The notes under the pieces were generated by a model. It did no database searches, was not told the origin of the DNA, and saw only the letters and a program-made list of their open reading frames with translations. From positions 183,727-247,726 of the forward strand of contig MNCI01006016.1 of assembly GCA_015680685.1 (NCBI GenBank): a stretch of DNA of 64,000 nucleotides. The letters are read 5' to 3'. The position numbers were made by a program, and so were the translations under genes. Position 1 is the first letter of the stretch, and each line of letters opens with the position of its first letter. Of the stretch, positions 35,360-45,944 are shown in pieces. This DNA is from Gnetum montanum (Eukaryota > Streptophyta > Gnetopsida > Gnetales > Gnetaceae).

Positions 35360-37091
35360 TTAACTGTAAAACACTGACCTCTTCTGCAACAGGAGTCCGG
35401 ACTGTCTTAAACGGACAGAGTTGCAGTAAACGCCCGTCTGTAAAAGAACAAAATCCACAGAGCAATGATGAATGGATTACTTTGGGCTAGAAATTTAGAA
35501 AATGAAAAGATTTGTAGTACTATCCATAGTTTGAATTTGTTTTTAACAATTCAGGACTTTCAAATCATAGCACATCTGTTATGATTGCAATTGATGTTGC
35601 AAGGAGTAGTGGCTACAGAGAGAGATCATGTATTGAGTGAAACCTGACGGCAGATAGGGCATTTGGAGTTGCTGCTAGCAGTCTTCAAGCCAACAATGGT
35701 GGACACAGAGGCGCTGCTACAGGCACAGCTGTTGCAGAAAATGTGGCCGCATCCCAGTGCGACTGGCTCAAACACCATTTCCTGGATTTCACTATCAAAT
35801 TCTGTGAAAACCTCATTCGGCCTTGTATTTAAGGCGTAATCAGAATATAGAACTCATTTTAGAATTGGGTTATAAAATCCTGACTCAACCCATTCTGACA
35901 TTTTACAGAAACAATTCAACTGATTTCTTGGGCTTGATTATTTAAGTCTAGTCTGAGGGTTGAACGCAGATTGGGCAGTTGAGATTGAACTTACCAAGCA
36001 AATTGGGCAGTTGAGATTGAAGTCCATCTTGAAGAATTCATGCTTGCAACAGATTATGGTGGGCTCGTTCATCTCATTAAAAGTGAAGCTGCATGCGAAT
36101 CCGTTCATGGCTCTTTTCTGGTTGGGGCTTGCAGAATTGATGTACAGAGCACAGAGCTCAATCAGCCATGAGGATTTCAGCAATTCTACTCGCTTGTTCT
36201 GCAGCTTCTGCAGTTTCTCCCCGCCGTCCCCATTCTGCAACTGCAAGCCAAGTGCTAAGAAGTCTGAACAGATATCAATCTAGAGAATAATCAAAACTAG
36301 TATGGTTTCATTCTGTAAGAAGCAGAAAATTGTGGAGAATGATCAGAGTAATTAAAGAAAATTCACTCACTTTTTCGAATTTGCTGAGAAGTTTTCTTAT
36401 GAACATGGCGTTTCTTGCAGCATACATGATCAGACTGCAGGTCTCCTCCATCATCTTGAGCTTGGCGTCAGGGAAAAGATTTCTTGGTCGCCACAGAATC
36501 TTTTCAAATCCACAGATTATCCGATGAGGGCGAAGCAAACTCCTGGAACAGGACGCAAAACTCCTTTCTACTGAGGAAATCTGACTAGTGATTTCGGTCA
36601 AAAACTTTTCCTGGCACTCTGCAAACCTCACAAATGATCAGTTTTCTCAGGAAGAAGAGTAGAATACTTCTTTTGCAAGCTAGAATGCACTAAACGTAAG
36701 TTCTTCTATCCATTTCATTGCTCATCGCTGAAATGAAGTGGTTCTTGGATAAAATTGGAAAAACAGTAGGATTTCACAATCAATGCAAGAAACAACTAAT
36801 TTCAGAATACTTCCTTTCCAGCAGGGATCTGGATAAACCAAACCAAACAGCTGGGTTTTGCTTGCAGCAATTACCTGCACAAGGGCCATGTTTAGGAAGG
36901 TTTTGATCAGGCTCCACCACATCGTCTTTATTGTGAGGACAGTTTCTGAGCATAGCCTTGAGTTTCTTGTATTCAATATTGAAGCATGTATCAGCAATCA
37001 AGCATGTGGCCTTCTTTTCATCTTCTTGTTGCTGCAATTTTTTCTCAGCATCCTTACACTCCAAGGACTTTCCTCTGCGAGATTTCTTCAT
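35360..37091 (-). CDS. NLA: SPX-RING E3 ubiquitin ligase, NLA/BAH1-like (five exons)
   Basis: Exons (minus strand): 37091-36875, 36618-36371, 36240-35995, 35781-35644 and 35437-35360. Joined they give 308 codons plus stop with no internal stop. All introns are GT-AG and short (130-256 bp). Exon 1 has [13 protein letters not shown] and ends at the CxxC site (GPCA-ECQ). Exon 2 ends with the SPX block [12 protein letters not shown]. Exon 3 has [17 protein letters not shown] and begins the RING with NCPICL. Exon 4 has [13 protein letters not shown] and CPICRQ, so all eight zinc ligands are present. Exon 5 has GVY..SVRL....LLLQKRS. Arabidopsis NLA, with the E2 PHO2, ubiquitinates PHT1 phosphate transporters; its SPX domain binds inositol pyrophosphates. 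Odd points: the usual MKFxK start is not seen (an upstream exon may be missed), and about 30 C-terminal residues are absent. A GTCAGT donor just before the stop leaves a further exon possible. It is the only intact gene here. Confidence 0.85.
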
Positions 37092-38500
37092 CAGGGATTC
37101 TTGGGTCCTTCTTGTTCTTCTGATTTCCTCCTCCTGTTCTCGAATTTAAGCTCTTTGGTTATGGGAGTTTACCAAGAAAATGGTCCACTGTACATTAGTT
37201 TAATAAACCAAATCAGACATCCATCGTCATCAAGAAAGCGAAGCTTATTGGCAGCATCACCATCAAGATAACCACAGTGGGATTGGGGATGGATGGATTA
37301 CCCTGAGGAATGAAATTGAGGTTTGTTGTGAATCGCACTCTGGGAATGCAGACAAGAAAGCCTCTGCAGAATATTACTAATGGATTCCATTTCATTCCAT
37401 GGCCTACTGCTGCTGTTTCTGCTGTTGCAGCTGACTGCACAATCCATCAACCCTCTCTTTCTCTATCTGCTTTTCCTTATCTCTGATAAATGATGCAAAG
37501 CAAAGCAAAGAAAGGCATGTTTGGATGATTGGATTGTTCATAGAACTACGGGAGGCCTGTAATGTCTTAAATTGCAGCATGTGGGGCTGGCCTCTGATAC
37601 CAGGGTTGGCCAGGGGGCGCATGCCTCTTGTGCTCTCTATCATGCAAATTACATGTGGGTTGTCCTGATTGCAAGTATCAAATCCTGTATGGAATAAGGA
37701 AAGCATACCATCATCTTCATCTTCCGTTTACCTGATTGGGCATATTCTTCCCCTGATAGTTACGGACTTGCACATTAGAAGATGAAAGATGACGATGATG
37801 ATAAAAAGAGAGGGCGACTCCTTTGCTAGACCTGTTGCATGGTCTAGTCATTTATTTTGACAGTCTGTCTGCAGCTTACACTATGAAATTATAATGGCTT
37901 TCGAATCGAATCTTCAGTGGTCTGAGATATGAAACCATACCACTTTCCAATATTATTTTAACATACTTGCGGAATAATATCTGAAGCAGTTGCTACTTTT
38001 TCGTTATTAATCTTTTCTCCAATAACCCTGATTGGACAATGAGAGCACTATTGGAAAGGTTAACACAGAATATAAGTATTGTACACAAAGAATCTAGGTA
38101 ATGTACAGATGGAATTAAGACGCGCCTAATTTTGCTGTCGGATTGTGGAGACATACCGTTTGTAATTTCCGTCTTCCTTGGTTTTAATAATCTCAGTTTC
38201 GTTGTGTTTAAACGGGTAAGCATGATTTATTGTTAAAAATTAGCCCTCATGATTCATGCTGGTTCAAAGCAAATTAATGAATTTTGACTTTTTATCTCAT
38301 AAACCATGGGTGTCGAACCTTGATAAATATTTTATTTCATTCAATCCTTAGTGGTTGCTTTGGCCAAAGTGCGTTTATCCTTATTTTATTAACGTTTTTG
38401 TTTAAGTTGGTCAAGTTGTCCCAACTATGTGGGATTATTTTCACATGTATGGTTACCGTATTCCAAAATCATTCTAAGAAGGTTTTCTAATTTATAATTT
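37092..38500. other. Upstream flank of the SPX-RING gene
   Basis: No second gene is seen. An in-frame TAA lies shortly before the chosen ATG, so exon 1 cannot simply extend upstream. CTG/GCA-rich words occur at 37400-37440. An imperfect inverted repeat (CATCATCTTCATCTTCC near 37710, AGATGAAAGATGACGATG near 37780) lies where a promoter or 5' UTR would be expected. Confidence 0.4.
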
Positions 38501-38509
38501 ATATTTATT

Positions 38510-38605
38510 TTTAGCTTAGCAATAAGGATCTTGATCTAGTAACCCTAAGTTATAGGGTTCAATTTTACTGGGCAACACTAAATTATAAATTTAAAAAATT
38601 CAAGC
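38510..38605 (+). repeat. tRNA-derived SINE copy 1
   Basis: TTAGCTTAGCAATAAGG (A-box-like) followed by AGGGTTCAATTTTACTGGGC (B-box-like) and TAAATTATAAA. Diverged from copies 2, 3 and the one at 51080. Confidence 0.5.
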
Positions 38606-38631
38606 TAGTTATTTTCTAAATATTTAGATGA

Positions 38632-38766
38632 TCAAGCATTTATCCTAAATTCTTATAATAAGTCCAATTAGAACTTTATACCTTAATCATTGCCAACCAA
38701 AATTGAATCCATGACTTGGATCTTTCAAATCAAAAGTCTTACTACTAGGCTAACACCTCATCCAAG
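38632..38766 (-). repeat. tRNA-derived SINE copy 2
   Basis: Minus strand: GTTAGCCTAGTAGTAAGAC, GATTTGAAAGATCCAAG, GGATTCAATTTTGGTTGGC and ATAAAGTTCTAATTGGAC. Same family as copy 3, in inverted orientation about 45 bp away. Confidence 0.65.
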
Positions 38767-38807
38767 GCAATGTTATATTCCTCTATAAGGTCACATTTGA
38801 GACTAAC

Positions 38808-38945
38808 AATGAGGTATTAACTAGTGGTAAGACTTTTGATTTGAAAGCTCAAAGTCATGGGTTCGATTTTGGTGGGCAATGTTGAGTTATAAAGTTCTAA
38901 TTAGACTATTTATTTTAGGGTATATCTATCTTACAATTATTTCAG
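38808..38945 (+). repeat. tRNA-derived SINE copy 3
   Basis: ACTAGTGGTAAGACTTTTGA then CATGGGTTCGATTTTGGTGG and TATAAAGTTCTAATTAGAC. A box and a GGTTCGA B box at tRNA-like spacing of about 35 bp. Confidence 0.65.
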
Positions 38946-39070
38946 GTTCTAACACCTCAAAATATTATATTCCTCTATAAATCAAATTCTTTTTGCATTC
39001 CAATACAGGCCCCACTCCCTCTTCTTAGGTTAAGCAAGTAAATTAATTATGTAGGTTAAGCTAGTGATAG

Positions 39071-39135
39071 GTGGATCAATTAGTTAGCTCATTAGTCTTG
39101 TTAGGCAAAAGGTTGCTAGTTCGAATCATATTCAT
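39071..39135 (+). repeat. tRNA-like segment (SINE head)
   Basis: TAGTTAGCTCATTAG followed by GGTTGCTAGTTCGAATCA has the A and B boxes of a tRNA gene. The flanks do not pair as an acceptor stem, so a SINE head is more likely than a tRNA gene. Confidence 0.45.
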
Positions 39136-39159
39136 AGTATCAAACTATGAATATTACAT

Positions 39160-39713
39160 TTGGAAGCATAGATGCAATGTTATCTTTCAAAGGATTGATT
39201 ATTCCGATATATGTCATCTAACTATTATGGAAAAATTGTAGATCTTATGCCTTGTTCATTTCCAACTCAAATCTCAAGCATCAAAGTTCAAAATGGATAT
39301 TCATCAGTTGATTCATCTCTTACAACCTTGGGAAAGACATGCAATTTCAAGCAACCTTCTTCAACAAGAATAATTGCACAGAAGCTTCCCTTCTTAATTT
39401 TGAGTGGAGTCACTAAATAAGAGTCTCTCTGTATATTCTCGAGTGTTATCTTCCCCATACAATTTTCTACCAATCTTTCTCTTCTACTGGGTCAGTTGAT
39501 CTTAGTGGATGGTAGTTCCTCGAATTGGGTTTCCTCCTTTCGTGATTAGTAATTTATGAGGATGTTTCCCAAAGTAACATCCCTCATAATTTAAGTTTTC
39601 CTTCTCTATCTAATCTATGTGACTTAATGTGGATTATGTATTTGTTACTCTTTCTCCTCACTCCCCCCCACTATTCATAGTATCATTAAATTTCTTTCTA
39701 ATTCTTTTAAAAG
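39160..39713. other. No recognisable gene
   Basis: Intergenic or old repeat sequence up to the target duplication of element C. Overlapping short frames on both strands have no domain. Confidence 0.3.
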
Positions 39714-40567
39714 TGATGAGTCATATTTTGTAGGGCCACAATGTCAAGTATCCAATATCAGGGCACAACCTCGGATGTCAGGCATCCGATATCACCCCTT
39801 CCATGTGAGCCTATAAATACCACACTTGGGTGCATGGTTGGGAGATGGCACATAAATTTTAGATAGCTTTTCATAGATTTTAGAGTAGTCAAAATTTTGT
39901 TTTCTAGTGCATGCCTGCAATGTGATGTTGAGTGATTGTACAACATCCTTATTCAAGTGTGACGTACATGGATGCATTACATGACTGGCAATAAAGATCG
40001 AGGTTACTTTCATCATTGCATCATCCACTTAGAATTATTATTGCTTTCAATTGCTTAAATGTTTACTATTTTCCTTGGCTAATGTTTTCATTTATTGCTC
40101 TTTATTATTCCTGTCATTAAGTAGAATGAGTAAGACTAATCGTGAGCACTTAACTATAATTAGTTGATAGCCCAATAGTGTATCATTTGGTGCACCTAAC
40201 AACGTACGCTTGGTAATCCAAACAATAGTTACACAAAGTCCAAGGCATGTACAGATGATTAGGAATGGATAGTCATCACACATAGACTAGTTTAGATTTT
40301 ACTTTCCATTGTTAATTAACTTAATTAATTTATCTCTTTATTATCATTAGGAGTAGTTGAGGGCTTGACAACATTAATCATATGTCTCACTTTGAACTAA
40401 ACCATATGTGACAAAGCTATCATTAGTCAAAGTGAAAAAACAAAGAACTGTGATCAAGGCATAATGATTTAGATGCATAACTAGTCCCATAAACGAAATT
40501 CAATCGAATCATGCATGAATGCTTATGATTTGTATGGTTGGGCATATGGGTACCTTGTCATTCATCA
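39714..40567 (+). repeat. 5' LTR of element C
   Basis: 854 bp, TGATGAGTCA to ATTCATCA. TATA-like CCTATAAATACC near 39811, polyadenylation-type GGCAATAAAGATC near 39990. U3 words AATATCAGGGC and CCGATATCACC instead of a long GATATC array. Confidence 0.9.
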
Positions 40568-40568
40568 T

Positions 40569-40586
40569 TAGTATCATTGCTGGGGA
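40569..40586 (+). promoter_or_regulatory. Primer-binding site, tRNA-Asp type (element C)
   Basis: TAGTATCATTGCTGGGGA, one base after the LTR; same site as 57759-57776 with two G-to-A/C-to-T-type changes. Confidence 0.75.
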
Positions 40587-40693
40587 TAGTGCTAGTTATC
40601 TAGATTAGTTATATTATACACAATCACTGTAAATGCATTAACAATGTATCTTTTTTGAAAATATTAAATCACACACATCATTAACCAACAATA

Positions 40694-43074
40694 ATGTCTC
40701 TCTCACAAGGAGGTGATAATGCATTGTATAGCAAAAGCATTCATTAGAGAATTAATGAGATATATGACAAAGAAAATTGGAGTGATCAACTTCATGCAAG
40801 GGTTTCATATGTTCATGACCACCTTGACGACACTCAAGGACTACATTTACCTAAGGCAAGAGGTGACAAAGTAAGTCCTAGAATAGGGGAGGCCTCAAGG
40901 CCTAGGACCTCCTCAAAACCTGGAAAAGATAAATCAAGGGACCTTGGGGAACATCATAGAAGCCATGGCAATTCTCCAAGTTCCTCATTCTCCTATTCCT
41001 CTTCAAAGTCTAGTTCTAACAAAGATGAATGTAGGTATAAAGACCAAGCTCATCATTGGCATCAAAATAAAAATAAAAGTAGGAATCAAAACCATGGGAA
41101 AAATCAAAGATGTCAAAATGAACATAGACAAAATTTTCATAATTAAATGACAATTTTCATCACAACATGTTTGATGATGATGAACCATTATTGGCCACTA
41201 AGAGCCTAATGCGGATCATAGAGGTAGTTAATATACCTCACGAGCATCACAAGGAAAGTGGCCTACCTAGGCTTGATATAAACAATATCCCTAAATTTGC
41301 AAGAGGCTATGATTTAGATCCACAACATCATGTACAAGCCTTCCATGATGCTTGTGCCTTCTACAACATTGAAAGTGGGTGCCAAAAGCTTAAGCTCTTT
41401 CCCAGGACACTAATTGATAGAGCCAAAGTGTTGTATAGGTCATTAAAACCAAATTCAATCCGATGGTGGGTCACATTGTTGGAACTCTTCAATGAGAAAT
41501 ACTAAACCTATGCAAGGGTGTCCAACCTAAGGAGATAGATCCATNTGTATAGGTCATTAAAACCAAATTCAATCCGATGGTGGGTCACATTGTTGGAACT
41601 CTTCAATGAGAAATACTAAACCTATGTAAGGGTGTCCAACCTAAGGAGATAGATCCATGAATGGAGACAAGAACAATGTGAACCCTTGGACATGGCCTTA
41701 GATAGATATTATTCTCTACTGAATAGATGCCTAGGCCATGGTTTCTCTAAGGAAAAGCAACTTTTCCACATCATAGATGGGCTTCATAATAAAACAAGGG
41801 AGACCCTTGGGATGTATGCTCCAGGTCAATTATACAAGCTACGAATCCATCAAATCCAAGATCTAATTGAGCATGTGGCAAAAGAATAAGGAGAGCTATG
41901 AAAATGGCATAATGTTGAGAAATATCACTAGGACCCAACTCTTCAAAAGAAAAAGGTCCACATTTATGGTAAGGAAAAAGAGGCAAGTCTTAATAAGGTG
42001 ATTCCACACTTTGTCAATGCAAAAGTCTATCGATGAACTTGAAGCAAAGTTTAATAGGATGTCGAAGTGGATAAATGGGAAAGTTACAACTTTCTTAGAA
42101 GCTGTAAAGGAGAAAGTAATGAAAAATAAATCAAGTAATCACAATAAATCAAGGAAGAACCAAGAAACAACTAGAAACACTTATCAGTAAACAAGGAAAA
42201 TGGCTGAAGAAAGTGAGGTTATAGACTCAACCACAAACGAAGATGATAGATGTGACATATGCATATATGGTCATTTGAAGGACCATTACTTAGGCATGTT
42301 GCATCTACATGAGTATTGGGCTTTTGCATTAAATCCCAAGTTCATACAGAAGCACATGTCTAGGAAATTCCCTTTTCCACATGATAGTTATAAATAGTTC
42401 CACAACCAATCATACTTTTCTAGGGGGACTTCTTACCAGCCTCAACACCATCATCAACTACAATGGCAAAACCCACAGTTGTGAGGGAGGCCATCACCAA
42501 ACTAGCCCTACCCTTACTACTAGCCGAAACCATATGGATATTATGTTCAACAACCTATTTCTCCAACTAATTCTATGTCCTCTACTTCAAATTACTACTA
42601 TCACTCCACTAAGTACCATCAACAGGATCACCACCTTGCACATCTTACCCTCCATCCTATCCTCGATATTCTCACACTCCACCCCATCACATGCCACCAC
42701 AACATCAACAAAAGAATACCATTTTTGCTATGCATAGGCCACCATCCATTGTTGCTCCAAGCCCCAACAAAAGTAATGAATCTAACAATGTGGGGAGACA
42801 AATGAATCCATGCATACCTAATAGGGATCAAGGGTGCAATCATGGGTCAGACATTCATAATGTTGACACAACTCATACTCTAACCCACTATACATTTAAC
42901 AACCAAATGTGTGAACAACAAATTATCTATGCAGCTACCACTAAACCAAGAGACACCCAATGGCTCAAAAATGAAAGGGTAACACTATTTTACACATGCA
43001 TGGAGCCTACCTATCTACTTATTAATTCTTGTCATAGTCAAACACTTAGTCGTGGGGAAAACATCCCATTCTAA
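40694..43074 (+). pseudogene. gag: gag of element C (degenerate)
   Basis: It starts MSLSQGGDNALY, followed by a Ser/Lys/His-rich segment. The gag core at 41167-41505 has IPKFARGYDLDPQHHVQAFH, KLKLFPRTLIDRAK and IRWWVTLLELFNEKY; it continues at 41686-41889 with MALDRYYSLLNRCLGHGF, then IIDGLHNKTRETLGMY. At about 42250 a CDICIYGHLKDH stretch keeps part of a CX2CX3H-type zinc knuckle, the spacing common in Athila/Tat gag. The tail is Pro/His-rich with PYGYYVQQPISP at about 42530 and ends ENIPF, stop 43072-43074. Frame changes at least three times, and the contig join at 41545 adds one. Confidence 0.8.
41432..41658. other. Probable contig join: duplicated flanks around one N
   Basis: 113 bp at 41432-41544 is repeated at 41546-41658 with one mismatch and an N at 41545. 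Confidence 0.85.
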
Positions 43075-45944
43075 CATTCAGAATTAATAGGTGTTTTTCA
43101 TCTTTTTATTTTACAATTTTTTATCATTTTCTTATTTCTTATACAAATGTTTCCTATCCTTTTCAACCTTTTCCATATTTTGTTTTCATTTTCTCTATCA
43201 ATAATCTCCCTTGTGAATAAAATGATCATGTAGCCCATTGAGGTGAAGTTTTCTCTATGTTTTTGAGTCATAAGAGATAGATTATTTGGATAGTGAGGCC
43301 ACACATCCATCCATCCATTCTATTAATAAGAGGTTCTTACCTTGGTCATAATGATATTCTTTCCATCATCAAACTAACAATAAATTCATAATCATTATGT
43401 TTGGGTAGAAAAGTGAAGAACCAAGGGGGAATGTGAAGGGTTTGACATCAAGGGGATTTGTGGATTTTCTTTTACCACTTCTGTATGTTCTATCATGTTG
43501 CTAAGGTTGTAATTATATCTTGTAGATCTAATAAAAAATGGAAGTAAGAGTAAAATAAAAGGGCACTGAGTAAATTTCTAAGGGTCCCACTAGAACGATA
43601 TGTTACCCATGCTTGAAGGTTAGCAGTTTCTTAGAATCCATCAAAAAAAACCACAAAACATGCCATGACTAAACTCCTCCCTTGGAAAAAATGCCAAGTG
43701 ATGCTACTCCTTGCAATGATAGTTGTCAATCAAAGAAATGAAATAATGCGATGTTACTAGAACATGTTATGGACTTGGTTTGAATCTTAGGCAGAAGGGC
43801 TAATGATTATTTAACCATTAATAACACACACATATTCATTATGCCTATTGTAAGGCACCTCACATCCCAATTCCTGCAATCCCTTCTAAAATCCATCTCA
43901 TCTCGCTATCTGTATGATCCTAACTTGTGGTTTTCTCAATTTGGTGGTTTTAACATGTGTGTTTTGTTTCACAGGTATGTGTTGCATACAAACCCTTTGG
44001 TACCTACAGACATTTTTAGGTGTAGTCATAAAAGGGCAGTAAGGGTTGACACCTAATTTGGGGAGGACCCACTTGTATAATTGTTGTGACTTGTGCTTTT
44101 TAATACAACCAAATCATCTTAAACCTTCCAATTTCATAAATGATAAATTCAATGCTTTCCTTTATCATATAACTAATCTACTCCACACCATAAATTTAAT
44201 GATCCTTTTCTTGCATCTTCCAAAGCTTTTTAATGCATGCAATTCCATCTTCTAACACTTCTAGTGCCTAAATATAAATTCTCACTTATCCCAAAACTTT
44301 GGATTTGACCCGAAATCCTTCCATCTATCATAGAGCTTTATTTTCCATGTTGACTACTGATGAGTGGCAAGGTACCCCTACACTCAACCATACGAATACG
44401 AGCGTAGCATGGGCAATCCGGTCGAACTCCGCAGACTAAGTGCCTACACACCTCATGGAACACTTAGGGTTAATCATTCATTATCTTCCTTGACTTACTT
44501 GTAGTTGTCACAGTGTATGGTTAAGTAAGTCTGCGGTATGTGATTTTTATGTTTTTTTATGTTTTTATCTCCTATGCTAACAAGGTGAAGGGTGAAGAGA
44601 CTAATTGACTAACTTTAACTAACTTACTAACTAAGCCTGAATTAACCTAGCATCAGCATCCATTCCCACTTACCATTCACACCTTGAACCAATGCAACCT
44701 TGGTTACTAAACGCTAGTCATTGCTGGGATCACCAAGCGTAATGCACGTGCTCGAAGTGGTCGTACTGAGGCATTTAACTAGGAGAGAAGGGTTGATAAA
44801 GACTTAATAACTAATAAAGCATTTAAATGACAACTAATAAATAACAATAAATAAAATCCTAATTAGCCTATTCCATGCACTACAAGGTTTATCCAAGAAG
44901 TTTGTCTTTATTACCGTACACAAACTTGTGTTCAGGTACAATGTCTGCTTGAATAAAGATCCATTTGCTTTGGAGTTCCTACTGCGGACACATGGAAATT
45001 AATCTATCTCTGCAAAGGTAAAACTGCCAGAGTTTCCCTATGATCTAGGCCTAGAATAAGAAACAAGGGAGAGCCGCCTCTTATTTATAGACTTGGCGGC
45101 ACACTGCAATATTGCATACGTGATATCATGGGGGACGACGTGATATCGCGAGGGATGCGATTTCGCAGTGGCCGCGATATCACATACGTGATATCGTGGG
45201 GGACGATGTGATATCATGAGGGATGCGATGTCGTGGTGGCCACGATATCACGTATATCGCGTCCCATCAACTACCCTCATAGTATGTATATTCAAGCACA
45301 CTAATATCAACTATCCAATATCAAGTCAAACTTGACGTTGGGTACCCAATATTGGCTACACAATATCAGGTTCATAAAAACTATATATAGGATCCCCATG
45401 GTGCTCCAAAATCCATTCTCATCATTTGAAGCTAGGGGAGTTTTGAATTTTTCTCTTGCAACTAAGAGCTCTACGCAATCAACTTTCACTTACAATATTT
45501 TGCTCCATACCACTTTGATTTTTTTGGTTTTTGAACATATGTGAACCTGGAGTGTTCAATTTAGTTGGGGTAGGGTGCTTGTATGGAAAATTTGCATCGA
45601 TTTTTCAAAATTTACTATTGCCGGAAAGGTATTATAAGGCTAAGAATGTTAAAAAATTTAAGTGTTTTAATGAAAAATCAATCATATAAATGTCAAAAAC
45701 CCTAATTCTCTCACTCAAGGAACCATAATCGTCATGATAAGCCATACATAAGAAAAAAGAGGCTAATTGTAAAGGATCATAAAAGAAGATTAACACTTTT
45801 TGGGCATTTTTTTTTGAAAATTTTTCTAACTCTACAATCATATGAGCTAAAGAACTTAATGAAACCAAGGTCATGAGTAAGGTATAAACCTATTAATGAT
45901 CAGTAATAATACCTTAGTAACATTAAACCTTTAATGGATTGTAG
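43075..45944 (+). other. Conserved noncoding spacer of element C (interrupted)
   Basis: About 1.95 kb once the nested LTR is removed, colinear with the spacers of A and B (for example GGTCCCACTAGAACG near 43590 and GGGGAGGACCCACTTG near 44060). No coding frame continues across it. Confidence 0.6.
44358..45269 (-). mobile_element. Solo LTR in element C, TSD ACTAC
   Basis: TGATGAGTGGC at 44358 and GTCCCATCA ending 45269 (912 bp). ACTAC at 44353-44357 and 45270-45274. Near its outer end (45110-45262) lies an array of GATATC-centred words joined by GGGGGACGA and GAGGGATGCGAT. Close to the LTRs of element A but with its own array. Confidence 0.9.

Noticed and set aside
37219-37245. Possible miR827 target site upstream of the SPX-RING gene (NLA genes carry one in Brassicaceae)
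   Set aside because: Only a short CATCAAGAAA-like core matches; the remaining half of the site does not pair.
36858-37271. Plus-strand ORF of 137 codons over the SPX-RING gene
   Set aside because: It is the antisense shadow of exon 1 and its flank; the minus strand has the SPX match and splice sites.
39071-39135. A functional tRNA gene
   Set aside because: A and B boxes are present but there is no pairing acceptor stem or anticodon arm that I can support; SINE head is the better call.
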